Of a stretch of 64,000 nt of DNA, positions 18,948-27,389 are shown one piece after another; position 1 is the stretch's first letter; each line of letters starts with the position of its first letter. The DNA is taken from positions 1,488,001 to 1,552,000 of the forward strand of contig NZ_CP011834.1 in the NCBI RefSeq assembly GCF_001412575.1, written 5' to 3'. Below the pieces are notes generated by a model. It did no database searches and was not told the origin of the DNA. It saw only the letters and a list, made by a program, of their open reading frames with translations. A program made the position numbers and the translations under genes. The DNA is from Limnohabitans sp. 103DPR2 (lineage in GTDB: Bacteria; Pseudomonadota; Gammaproteobacteria; Burkholderiales; Burkholderiaceae_C).

Positions 18948-20195
18948 TCAGGCGTTGGGGTTTTCGATCAGCAATGCAATGCCTTGACCGCCGCCGACAC
19001 AAGCACTGGAAATGCCATAGCGTTTGCCACTGCGAACCAATTCGCGTGCCAAGGTGATCGTGAGGCGAACACCCGTGGCTGCCAGGGGGTGACCCAGTGC
19101 AATGGCACCGCCGTTAACGTTCAATAAGCTAAGGTCGAGTCCCAACTCGCGGCCGACCGCCAGGGTTTGGGCACCTTGGGCTTCATTGATTTCAAAGCGG
19201 CCGATATCGGACAGTTTCAAACCGGTGCGGGCCAGCAACAAACGAATGGCAGGCGCTGGGCCAATGCCCATGATCTCGGGGGGCACACCGGCCACAGCCG
19301 CAGCGACGACACGAGCGATTGGTTTTTTGCCATGAGCTTTGGCATAGGTGCCAGAGGTGACCACGCAAGCCGCTGCTGCATCGACCAAGGCTGAGCTGTT
19401 TCCCCCGGTTTGAACGCCACCCTCATAGACGGGGCGCAACTTGCCCAACACCTCAGCAGGTGAAATGCGGGGGTGTGTGTCTTGCGTCACTTCAGTGACC
19501 TTGCCTTGCAGCTTGATGCCGCGAGGCTTGTAACCGTCGAGTTCAAATTTCTCGGTGATGACGGGCACGATTTCGCCTGCCAAGAAACCAGACTGCTGTG
19601 CCGTCACGGCTTTGGCAAAAGACTCAGACGCAAACGCATCGACTTCTTCGCGCGTGATGTTGTATTTCTTGGCCAAGTTTTCGGCCGTTTGAATCATGTT
19701 GATGCCAGCCGCTGGATCTTTCAGCGCTTCCCACATGTAGTCTTTGAAACCCACGGGTGAGCCCAGTTTGAATCCAGTGCGGTGATCGAAAGCAGCGATG
19801 GGATTGCGCGTCATACTTTCAGTGCCCACCACCAAAGCGGCTTCTGCAGCGCCTGATTGGATGTGCTCACCAGCTTGGCGGAACAACTCAAAACCTGTGC
19901 CGCAAATGCGCTGTGCCATCAGCGCGGGCACTTCAACAGGGACGCCTGCATAGAGACCAATGTGACGTGGCAAGAAGAACTGATCAAAGTCGCCGGGGGC
20001 CATGTTGCCCGTGATCACAGAGCCAATGTCTGTGGCAGGAATGTCGGCGCGCTTCAGGGCTTCGCGTGCGGCTTTGATGCCCATGTCGGTAGGTGAGATG
20101 TGGCCCAAAGCGCCACAGTAATCCACCATCGGGGTGCGAACGCCTTCGTGCATCCACACGTCGTCGAATGCGTTGAAAAATCCAGCTTGGCTCAT
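18948..20195 (-). CDS. Thiolase-family acetyl-CoA acyltransferase
   Basis: A 415-residue thiolase. The nucleophilic cysteine is in AQRICGTGFELF near residue 92, the histidine in GGAIALGHPLAATGVR near 362, and the second cysteine in ISSACVGGGQGIALL near 395. By context it cleaves 3-keto-arylpropanoyl-CoA to acetyl-CoA plus vanilloyl- or 4-hydroxybenzoyl-CoA. It has an unusual N-terminus (MSQAGFFNAFDDVWMHEGVRTP), about 15 residues longer than common thiolases. It follows the feruloyl-CoA synthetase gene by 31 bases. Confidence 0.92.
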   Translation of the reverse strand: MSQAGFFNAFDDVWMHEGVRTPMVDYCGALGHISPTDMGIKAAREALKRADIPATDIGSVITGNMAPGDFDQFFLPRHIGLYAGVPVEVPALMAQRICGTGFELFRQAGEHIQSGAAEAALVVGTESMTRNPIAAFDHRTGFKLGSPVGFKDYMWEALKDPAAGINMIQTAENLAKKYNITREEVDAFASESFAKAVTAQQSGFLAGEIVPVITEKFELDGYKPRGIKLQGKVTEVTQDTHPRISPAEVLGKLRPVYEGGVQTGGNSSALVDAAAACVVTSGTYAKAHGKKPIARVVAAAVAGVPPEIMGIGPAPAIRLLLARTGLKLSDIGRFEINEAQGAQTLAVGRELGLDLSLLNVNGGAIALGHPLAATGVRLTITLARELVRSGKRYGISSACVGGGQGIALLIENPNA

Positions 20196-20226
20196 GGTGC
20201 TTCTTTCAAATTTTCAGAATTTCAAA

Positions 20227-22080
20227 TCAGATTGTGGGCTTCAAGATAAAGTGCAAGCGCTCTTCATGCAAAGCTGCAACGGTGTCGGCGCGGTGAGTCA
20301 GCACAGCGCGTTGATTAATGGAGCCTTTGTCGGTAATCTCGCCCTTGTCGATGGTGGGCGGCTCGGACAGCAAGCACATGCGCGCAATGCGATTGGCACT
20401 GCCCGTGGCAGTTTTGGCCAATTCGTTGATGACGTTTTGGAAGTGTGCCAACACAGGTGCACTGCCCAACACATCGGCCAAGGGCGCGTCGGCCGGCATG
20501 CCGCTGAGTGCACGCACAGCGGGTGTTGGGAATACCATGGCGCCAACTTCTTTCAAGTTGATGCCTGTGAGCACCACATCTTGAATGTAGGGTGCGCCGG
20601 CCGCAATGATCTTGCCGCGCAAAGGACCCACACTCACAAAGGTGCCAGTGGCCAATTTAAAGTCTTCGGCAATTCGGCCGTCGAACTTCAAACCCAAGTG
20701 CACATCGGTTTCATCAATCCATTTGACGGCATCGCCTGTACAAAAAAAGCCTTCATCGTCAAAGGCGCCTTTGGTTTCTTCGTCGTTGCGCCAGTAGCCT
20801 GGTGTGATGTTGGGGCCGCGGTAACGCACTTCGGTTTTGCCACCCATGTCGACCAGTTTCAATTCCAACCCTGGGGTGGGCACGCCCAAGTCGCCAGCGT
20901 TGACGTAAGGGTTGGTGACAAAAATACCGAAGGGGCCAGACTCGGTCATGCCAAGACCTGTGCCCATCACAATGCGCTCGCCGATTTCGCGCTCTTGCGA
21001 TTCATACAAGCTGTCCCAAATGGGTTGTGCCAGCGCTGCGCCTGCATAGAAGAACATTTGAACGCGAGACAACAAAGTCTTGCGCAGCAAATCGTCGGTC
21101 TTCATGGCATTGGCAATGGCCTCAAAACCTGTGGGCACGTTGAAATAAACGGTCGGTGCAATTTCACGCAAGTTGCGCAAGGTCTCGTGCATCAGCGCAG
21201 GCGTGGGCTTGCCATCGTCGATGTACATTGTGCCGCCATGAAAGACCACCATGCCAAAGTTGTGGTTGCCGCCAAAGGTATGGTTCCAGGGCAACCAGTC
21301 CACCAAGACCAAAGGCGCTTCGGCCAAGATGGGCATGGACTGGGCCATTTGTTGTTGGTTGGCGCACCACAAACGCTGCGTGTTGATCACCGCTTTGGGC
21401 AACTTGGTAGAGCCACTGGTGAACAAGAATTTGACAATCGTGTCGGGGCCTGTGGCTGCAATGGCGGCATCAACTTGCGCAGTGGCAGGTGTACTGCACA
21501 AGCTTTCAAAAGTGGTGACTTGTTTGCCCTCCACGCCACCTTCGTTCATCACAATTTCCATGTCATTGGAAACGGTAGCAGCGATGGCCTTTGCATAGCG
21601 CGCATCGCTGGCAAACACCAAACCTGGCGTGACGGTGCGCAACACGTGTTTGAGCTTGTCGTAGTCTTGGCTGATTAAAGAGTAGGGGGGGGAAGTGGGC
21701 ACAAATGGCACACCGGCCACCATGCAACCCAAAGCCAACAATGCATGCTCCAGGCTGTTTTCGCTCAAGATCACCACGGGACGCTCGGCATTCAAGCCAC
21801 GGTTGATCAGGCCTTGTGCAATGTTGCGCGCAGTGTTCCAAGCTTCAGCATAGGTGACATGACGCCATTCACCCAAACTGCCATCTGCCAATTTGATGCG
21901 ACGGGCAAACAGCGTTTGTGTGGGTTTGTGTTTCGCCCAGTGCTGCAAACGGTCCGTCAAGCGTTCGGGGTAGGCTTGTAATTCTTGGTCTGCTTTCAGG
22001 TAATGTGTGCCTGGTGCGCCATCTTTCAAAGTGACACGCGTCACGCCAAAACGCAGGGGTCTAAATTTAGGTGAGCTCAT
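20227..22080 (-). CDS. Feruloyl-CoA synthetase
   Basis: A 617-residue AMP-forming acyl-CoA ligase that would activate ferulate, coumarate or related acids with ATP and CoA. The P-loop-like motif LFTSGSTKLPKAVINTQ is near residue 215, GTGLGMTESGPF near 375 and the late adenylation motif TGDAVKW near 445. The opening KFRPLRFGVTRVTLKDGAPG and overall length match the feruloyl-CoA synthase family rather than the 4-coumarate ligases. I chose the ATG at 22080, which has GGAG seven bases upstream; a TTG four codons earlier is the alternative. It follows the crotonase by 42 bases. Confidence 0.92.
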   Translation of the reverse strand: MSSPKFRPLRFGVTRVTLKDGAPGTHYLKADQELQAYPERLTDRLQHWAKHKPTQTLFARRIKLADGSLGEWRHVTYAEAWNTARNIAQGLINRGLNAERPVVILSENSLEHALLALGCMVAGVPFVPTSPPYSLISQDYDKLKHVLRTVTPGLVFASDARYAKAIAATVSNDMEIVMNEGGVEGKQVTTFESLCSTPATAQVDAAIAATGPDTIVKFLFTSGSTKLPKAVINTQRLWCANQQQMAQSMPILAEAPLVLVDWLPWNHTFGGNHNFGMVVFHGGTMYIDDGKPTPALMHETLRNLREIAPTVYFNVPTGFEAIANAMKTDDLLRKTLLSRVQMFFYAGAALAQPIWDSLYESQEREIGERIVMGTGLGMTESGPFGIFVTNPYVNAGDLGVPTPGLELKLVDMGGKTEVRYRGPNITPGYWRNDEETKGAFDDEGFFCTGDAVKWIDETDVHLGLKFDGRIAEDFKLATGTFVSVGPLRGKIIAAGAPYIQDVVLTGINLKEVGAMVFPTPAVRALSGMPADAPLADVLGSAPVLAHFQNVINELAKTATGSANRIARMCLLSEPPTIDKGEITDKGSINQRAVLTHRADTVAALHEERLHFILKPTI

Positions 22081-22122
22081 GCTGGTCTCCAACTCTTTTC
22101 AAGGATGTGTAGGGCCGGGTAC

Positions 22123-22929
22123 TTAGTTCTTTTGAACTTTGGCGGCCTTGCCTTCCAAGAAAGCTTTAACGCGAGCCTTGGCTTCGGGCGCAGCTTGGGC
22201 AATAGACGCAATCAAAGCTTCGGTGAGGTAGCCGTGATCTGCGGGTTGCTCAGCGATTCGGGGCAGGGCGTGCATCAAGGCGTAATTGGTGAGCGGGGCA
22301 TTGGTGGCAATGCGTTGTGCCAAGTCCAAAGCTTTTTCCAAAGAAGTTCCTGTGGGGACGTGATATTGCGCCAAACCAATGCGCTCGCCATCTAAGGCGT
22401 TGTAAACGCGGCCCGTCAACATCATGTCGGTCATGCGTGCCACGCCAATGAGCTTGGGAATGCGAACCGAGCCCCCGCCGCCCACAAAAATACCGCGTGT
22501 GCCTTCTGGCAGTGCGAAAAAGGTGCTGTCGTCTGCCACGCGAATGTGACAAGCGCTGGCCAATTCCAAGCCACCGCCCACCACTGCGCCATGCAGCGCT
22601 GCGACGACCGGCACACGGCCCAGTTGGACGGCATCCAAAGCAACGTGCCAACTGCGTGAGTGATGCACACCTTGGCCGGCATCGCGTTCTTTGAGTTCAG
22701 ACAAATCCAAGCCGGCACAGAAATGGTCACCTTCGCCATACACCACGGCGGCTTTGGCTTCTTCGGGCAGATTTTGGAAGACATCTCGCAAAGCTTCGAT
22801 CAAGCCATCGTTCAGTGCATTGCGCTTGGTCGGGCGGCTTAAACGCACCATGGCAACAGCGCCGTTCATCTCAAAGTGAATGCCGTGGTTCTGAGCGCGT
22901 TGCAACAAAGGATGAAGATTTTGAGTCAT
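22123..22929 (-). CDS. Crotonase-family enoyl-CoA hydratase
   Basis: A 268-residue crotonase fold protein. The oxyanion-hole segments are GDHFCAGLDLSEL (near residue 70) and ALHGAVVGGGLELASACHIR (near 110-129), followed by the PEGTRGIFVGGGGSVRIP loop. It is the first gene of the minus-strand array and would hydrate feruloyl/coumaroyl-CoA to the 3-hydroxy thioester. I cannot tell from sequence whether it is a pure hydratase or a hydratase-lyase (Ech), but the SDR, thiolase and thioesterase downstream favour hydratase. Confidence 0.9.
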   Translation of the reverse strand: MTQNLHPLLQRAQNHGIHFEMNGAVAMVRLSRPTKRNALNDGLIEALRDVFQNLPEEAKAAVVYGEGDHFCAGLDLSELKERDAGQGVHHSRSWHVALDAVQLGRVPVVAALHGAVVGGGLELASACHIRVADDSTFFALPEGTRGIFVGGGGSVRIPKLIGVARMTDMMLTGRVYNALDGERIGLAQYHVPTGTSLEKALDLAQRIATNAPLTNYALMHALPRIAEQPADHGYLTEALIASIAQAAPEAKARVKAFLEGKAAKVQKN

Positions 22930-22979
22930 GATGGAGGGTCCAAATCGACCTTGCTGAAAAGCAAGGGGTTGCTAAAAAG

Positions 22980-22994
22980 GTTATTATCAATAAC
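22980..22994. promoter_or_regulatory. Candidate operator between crotonase and amidohydrolase genes
   Basis: A perfect inverted repeat GTTATT-ATC-AATAAC in the 127-base divergent intergenic region. It abuts a TATATT hexamer on the plus strand and contains a GATAAT-like hexamer on the minus strand, so a bound protein could control both directions. The MarR-family regulator at the end of the array is the natural candidate. No binding data are available. Confidence 0.5.
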
Positions 22995-23056
22995 TATATT
23001 GTCTTGCCATGTGATGGCAAAAAACACAGGGTTTTCCCGCATTTCTGAAAGTTTTT

Positions 23057-23920
23057 ATGAAACACCAAGACTTGATCGCCATCGACATTCACACCCATGC
23101 AGAGGTGAGTTGTTGGAACCCGTTCGACAATTACGGTGAAGAATACGACCGCGCTGCAGACAAGTTTTTTGGCAGTGACCGCCGTCCCACCATTGATGAA
23201 ACCGTGGCTTATTACCGTGAGCGGAAAATTGGTTTGGTGATGTTCACGGTCGACAGCGAATCACAGTTGGGCCGACGCCGCATTCCCAATGAAGAAATCG
23301 CCAAAGCTGCGCGCGACAACAGCGACATGATGATTGCTTTTGCCAGCATCGACCCACACAAAGGCAAGATGGGCGCACGCGAAGCCGAGCGACTGATCAA
23401 GGAAGAGGGCATCAAAGGCTTCAAGTTTCACCCCACGGTCCAGGGCTACCACCCTTACGACAAAATGGCTTGGCCCATTTACGAGGTGATCAACGAACAC
23501 AAAATGCCCGCCATTTTTCACACGGGTCACAGCGGCATTGGCTCTGGCATGCGATGCGGCGGTGGCTTGCGTTTGGCCTACAGCAACCCCATGCACTTAG
23601 ACGACGTGGCGATTGATTTTCCGGACATGCAAATTGTCATGGCACACCCCAGCTTCCCCTGGCAAGATGAAGCGCTGAGCGTGGCCACGCACAAGCCCAA
23701 TGTCTGGATTGACTTGTCGGGCTGGAGTCCCAAGTACTTTCCCAAGCAATTGATTCAGTACGCCAACACCTTGCTGAAAGACCGCATTTTGTTTGGCAGC
23801 GACTACCCCCTCATCACACCGGAACGGTGGATGAAGGATTTTGAAGTGGCTGGTTTCAAGCCCGAGGTGATGCCCGGGATTTTGAAAGACAACGCTGTGC
23901 GTTTGCTGGGCTTGAAATAA
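23057..23920 (+). CDS. Amidohydrolase-family protein, possible aryl beta-ketoacyl-CoA hydrolase
   Basis: A 287-residue TIM-barrel amidohydrolase of the ACMSD/LigI-like class. Metal ligands are visible at DIHTHAE (His12, His14), FHTGHSG near residue 156, MAHPSFPW near 195 and FGSDYPL near 255. It is divergent from the hydroxycinnamate array and shares the intergenic candidate operator. Relatives in Agrobacterium and Rhodopseudomonas hydroxycinnamate clusters are described as hydrolases of the 4-hydroxyphenyl-beta-ketoacyl-CoA; I assign this as a possibility from context. It ends one base before the convergent M14 peptidase gene. Confidence 0.8.
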   Translation: MKHQDLIAIDIHTHAEVSCWNPFDNYGEEYDRAADKFFGSDRRPTIDETVAYYRERKIGLVMFTVDSESQLGRRRIPNEEIAKAARDNSDMMIAFASIDPHKGKMGAREAERLIKEEGIKGFKFHPTVQGYHPYDKMAWPIYEVINEHKMPAIFHTGHSGIGSGMRCGGGLRLAYSNPMHLDDVAIDFPDMQIVMAHPSFPWQDEALSVATHKPNVWIDLSGWSPKYFPKQLIQYANTLLKDRILFGSDYPLITPERWMKDFEVAGFKPEVMPGILKDNAVRLLGLK

Positions 23921-23921
23921 G

Positions 23922-25637
23922 TTATTTCAAAGTCACAGACACTCTGACAGTGCCGGCCCTTGCGGCATGCGCTGTCAGGTTCAGCACAGTGCCTGCAGGT
24001 GCTTCCACAATCCACTCGTTCAAAGCGCGATCTCCAGTGATGGTTTTGTTGGGCAAGAACGCTTGAAGGGAATTGCTGGCAGCATGGCCTTCTAACTGAG
24101 GGCCTTCCATGCGCGGTTTGCCCATGCGCAAATGCGCGCCATCTGGCAGCTCAATTTCAAACATGCAAGGACGCGCTGTTTTGCGTTCCAGCGCCCGCTT
24201 GGTGACATAACTGGGCAAGTAGCCTGCGTTGCCTACTGCCATTTGAATGCGCCATTGGCCATTGCCTAAGCCTTCAGCTTTGGCATGCAGCAATTCGAGT
24301 TTGGGCAAAGTCAGTGCAATCTGATTCAACCAAGCAGGGAATCGAGCGGCCTCTCGCTCACGCAAATGCGCGGGTGGATTGCGCCAATAGTTCATCCGGT
24401 CCCATCCCCCCAATTCCACGGCGCCTAAATCGGGGTGCTGGTAGGGATACCAATCGACGTGCGCATTGCCGCCGCAGACCTCATCGCTCCACTTGAGCAA
24501 CTTGATGTCGTCTTCGGGCGGATGGTCTCGGTACCAATGAATCCAGTCGTATTCGGTAATGCCTGCTTCTTTGTTGGGCGCCCAAATTTCAACGGTCCAA
24601 AACAAAGCGCCTAAGTGCTCGTACACCCAGTCTTGTGTGCCCGTGATGACTTCTTTGGGGTGGTATTTGAAGTCATGAAAAATACTGACCGCTGGATAGC
24701 CGGTGAGCTTGCTGCCAATGTCGGAGATGCGTTTGATCATCCACAAGTCTTCAGGCGTCATGTCGCTGTCGCTTTGCGTGCACATGGGACGCAAAATGAC
24801 ACCGGAGTGGGTGTGGAAGCTGACCGCTGCACCAATGTTGGGGTGCTTGGCAATGAAATCCACCATGGCTCGCACTTCGGGTTCGCTGGTGGGGTAAGGG
24901 CCAGCGCCCACTTGCTCATGTTCTTGGCGCCAGAAGGCTGGAAAGTTGCGGTTCAAATCCAAACCTTCAATGTCGCGGTTGGGCTTGATGTTGACACCGT
25001 CGTAATGCTGCAAACTGCCTTCGGGCATGACGCGGTAATACTGGCCGCCAAACTCGCCAGGCAGGCGAGGCGTGAGCAGACGCGGTTCATCTGGATTGAC
25101 TTTCCAGCCGCCGTGTGGGTCCGGTATGCGCATCATCAAAATGCGGCCATCACCGTCCATGTCCTCTATCGTCAAACCTTCGACGTGCGGTTCATCCCAA
25201 GGGTAGGGGCGTGTAGAAGAGCGGATGTGGCGAGGTTTGTCTGCCATCGCCAATTCGGCGCCGTCAGGGTTAAGACGGGGCACCAAATAGACGGCGCGCG
25301 TGCTGAGCAATTCAGTCACTTGCGCATCTTCACCGTCTTTGCTGAGCAATTGGTGCAGCCAATACAAACAAGCGGTACTGGCGGTTAACTCGGCGGCGTG
25401 GATGTTGCCATCCACCCAGAAGGCAGGTTTGTCGATGTCAGCACCTGTGCTTTTACGCGTGATCACCAAAACCCAGATGGGACGGTTTTCATGGCTGCGT
25501 CCCAATTCGCGCAACTCGACCAAGTCGGGCCTGGCCTTGGCAAAATCTTGCAGCAATTGGGTGAGTTCGGGGTGCTTGTAAAAGCGATCGAATTCGGGTG
25601 TGGGAAGTGGCGCGTTGCTGTGAGCAGCTTGTGACAT
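23922..25637 (-). CDS. M14-family zinc carboxypeptidase
   Basis: A 571-residue peptidase of the M14 family. The zinc motif DGNIHAAELTAS (HxxE) is near residue 89, the second zinc histidine lies in AVSFHTHSGVILRP near residue 270, and the catalytic Glu is probably in FWTVEIWAPNKEAG near 345. I see no signal peptide, so a cytoplasmic location is likely. I chose the ATG at 25637 (MSQAAHSNAPL); the 98-residue upstream extension looks non-coding and overlaps the next gene. The C-terminal 150 residues form an extra, probably beta-sandwich domain. The physiological substrate is unknown. Confidence 0.88.
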   Translation of the reverse strand: MSQAAHSNAPLPTPEFDRFYKHPELTQLLQDFAKARPDLVELRELGRSHENRPIWVLVITRKSTGADIDKPAFWVDGNIHAAELTASTACLYWLHQLLSKDGEDAQVTELLSTRAVYLVPRLNPDGAELAMADKPRHIRSSTRPYPWDEPHVEGLTIEDMDGDGRILMMRIPDPHGGWKVNPDEPRLLTPRLPGEFGGQYYRVMPEGSLQHYDGVNIKPNRDIEGLDLNRNFPAFWRQEHEQVGAGPYPTSEPEVRAMVDFIAKHPNIGAAVSFHTHSGVILRPMCTQSDSDMTPEDLWMIKRISDIGSKLTGYPAVSIFHDFKYHPKEVITGTQDWVYEHLGALFWTVEIWAPNKEAGITEYDWIHWYRDHPPEDDIKLLKWSDEVCGGNAHVDWYPYQHPDLGAVELGGWDRMNYWRNPPAHLREREAARFPAWLNQIALTLPKLELLHAKAEGLGNGQWRIQMAVGNAGYLPSYVTKRALERKTARPCMFEIELPDGAHLRMGKPRMEGPQLEGHAASNSLQAFLPNKTITGDRALNEWIVEAPAGTVLNLTAHAARAGTVRVSVTLK

Positions 25638-25714
25638 GTTGACGTTCAGAAAAGCGTTGAACAAGGCCTCAGCATACCAAGGCTTGCGCTGCTTTTGAAC
25701 AGGTTTGTGCTTCT

Positions 25715-26332
25715 TTACTGCAAGCTGGTGAGAATCACGCCGATGGTGAACAGCGACAATGCAACCAAAGTTCTCACAGCGAACAAACTGATCAGGGGTT
25801 TCACTGGAAAGACATGCGTTTTTTCGATGGCCGCCCATTTGTGCATGAACTTGTCGGCTTGGTTGGCGCGAATGGCAAAGCGCACAAAGTCCCGGCGGCT
25901 GCGGTACCGCACCATGGCCACGTAATGCCAAGCATCAGCACCTTCGGGCCTGACAAAATCACCTGATTTTCGCCCGATGAAAATGACCACATTGCCATAG
26001 CGCAACAAATCGCCGATGATGGATTTGCCATAGCGCTTGTCGGCTTCTCGAGGGTCGTCGCTGTAATTTGTACGTTCGGGGTAGAGGGCCTTGGCGCGGT
26101 AGCGCACGAGGTTTTGCATCACAAATTCTTTGCCGTCGTCAGACGCCAAGAGCTGGCGAACATCCTCTACTTCAGCGGCGTTGTCGAGACCGGGGTCTGA
26201 GCTGCGAAGTTGATTCAAGGCCTCTTCAATCTCTTCGGGCGACATGCGCTGACCATTGCCGCCATACCAAAGCCAAAAAGCCACGTACAAGAGTACCAGT
26301 GGCAGAGCAATGGCCAGCAAGTGTTGGCTCAT
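25715..26332 (-). CDS. Uncharacterised protein with N- and C-terminal membrane helices
   Basis: A 205-residue protein I do not recognise. Hydrophobic helices lie at residues about 3-22 and 178-203, separated by a charged, soluble middle part rich in Arg, Asp and Tyr (for example NLVRYRAKALYPERTNY and WHYVAMVRYRSRRDFVRFA). The middle resembles an antibiotic-biosynthesis-monooxygenase/EthD-like ferredoxin-like fold in its aromatic-plus-RYRSRRDF pattern, but this is a weak impression. It lies 77 bases upstream of the M14 gene and 14 bases after the PF10118-type gene, so may be in an operon with both. Confidence 0.7.
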   Translation of the reverse strand: MSQHLLAIALPLVLLYVAFWLWYGGNGQRMSPEEIEEALNQLRSSDPGLDNAAEVEDVRQLLASDDGKEFVMQNLVRYRAKALYPERTNYSDDPREADKRYGKSIIGDLLRYGNVVIFIGRKSGDFVRPEGADAWHYVAMVRYRSRRDFVRFAIRANQADKFMHKWAAIEKTHVFPVKPLISLFAVRTLVALSLFTIGVILTSLQ

Positions 26333-26346
26333 GACAGTATCAAACC

Positions 26347-27171
26347 TTAGGCGCTTTGACCGACCACCGTGAAACGCTCTTGGTTGTGTTGCAACCAGTC
26401 CCTTGAAAGCCGGTCGTCTTGCTGGTTGGGATGGAACTCGGGTGATTTGTACTCACGCCAGTGAGCCACATTGCCTCGGAACAAGCCATCTTTCGATAGC
26501 AGCAACTGGTAGGCACTTTTCCACGTGCTGAGCTTGAACAATTGGCGATCATGCCAAAGGTTGCGAACCGTTTGCCACATCACATCTGACAAAAATTGCA
26601 CGGTGATGATGTGGAACAGTCGGATACGCCATTCTTCGTTGCCACCCAGCGCTTTGTAGATGTCAAAGGCCGTGCTGCGATGCTCTGATTCTTCAGCACT
26701 GTGCCAGAGCCACATGGTTTTGAGTCGTTCTTCAGTGCCATCAAACACTTCGGGATGGCGCAAGATCCACTCGGCAAAGATGGCAGTGAAGTGTTCGGTT
26801 GCGGCCGTTGCACCGACGTGCATGCGGATGTTCAGATGGGCATTTTTAACGACCCGTGCAGCAGACCTTTTGGCGATGACATTGGGGAACCCCATGGTTT
26901 CCAAGTGGTCATTGAATAAGGCATGGATGCGGCGATGCGTGGCTTCTTGGCCCACAAAACCTTGCACTTCGGTTTTGAACTTGGCTTGTTCGCTTTTGGG
27001 CAATGATTTGAAACCTGTGCGAACAGAGTCAATGAAAAATTGCTCGCCCACAGGAAAGCTCATGGAGAGCGCATTGAAAAAAGCAGACTTGAAGGCGTCG
27101 CCACCACACCAATTGGCGGGGAAGGGCGCGCTGAGATCAATCAACAGTTTGCGGACTAACAATTGCGACAT
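26347..27171 (-). CDS. Predicted metal-dependent hydrolase (PF10118-like)
   Basis: A 274-residue all-helical protein of the predicted metal-dependent hydrolase family. Probable metal ligands are in FVGQEATHRRIH (E and H near residues 74-80), ATEHFTAIFAEW near 125 and WHSAEESEHRSTAFD near 158, giving a ferritin-like di-metal arrangement. The ATG at 27171 is preceded by AGGGA at good spacing, which decides the start over the TTG at 27195. It is divergent from the acyl-CoA synthetase gene, suggesting a lipid or hydrophobic substrate, but the activity is unknown. Confidence 0.82.
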   Translation of the reverse strand: MSQLLVRKLLIDLSAPFPANWCGGDAFKSAFFNALSMSFPVGEQFFIDSVRTGFKSLPKSEQAKFKTEVQGFVGQEATHRRIHALFNDHLETMGFPNVIAKRSAARVVKNAHLNIRMHVGATAATEHFTAIFAEWILRHPEVFDGTEERLKTMWLWHSAEESEHRSTAFDIYKALGGNEEWRIRLFHIITVQFLSDVMWQTVRNLWHDRQLFKLSTWKSAYQLLLSKDGLFRGNVAHWREYKSPEFHPNQQDDRLSRDWLQHNQERFTVVGQSA

Positions 27172-27389
27172 GGTTTTCCCTGAAACGGTGCTCAAACTTT
27201 GAGCAATGGCTGCATTTGAACATAAATGGGTTCACCCAAGTCTTATCAGGGAAATACCTAGCCAAATAGATCCTTGAATGACTGGTTCTGGCGCCATTTC
27301 TCAGCACAATCCCCCCATCCACTTGGATCCCCGCAAGACACTGCACATCCCTGCAGAACTTCGCCAGTTTTTTGAATTGAAAGCAAGCC

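Noticed and set aside
20134-21678. A 514-residue open frame opposite the feruloyl-CoA synthetase gene
   Set aside because: It is a shadow of a well-supported gene, rich in His and Cys without recognisable motifs.
9497-22929. Retro-aldol (Ech plus vanillin dehydrogenase) route for ferulate
   Set aside because: No vanillin dehydrogenase is present, and SDR, thiolase and thioesterase genes are, which fits side-chain beta-oxidation better.
25638-25931. N-terminal extension of the M14 peptidase
   Set aside because: The extra 98 residues overlap the next gene and lack peptidase-like features; the ATG at 25637 gives the normal domain start.
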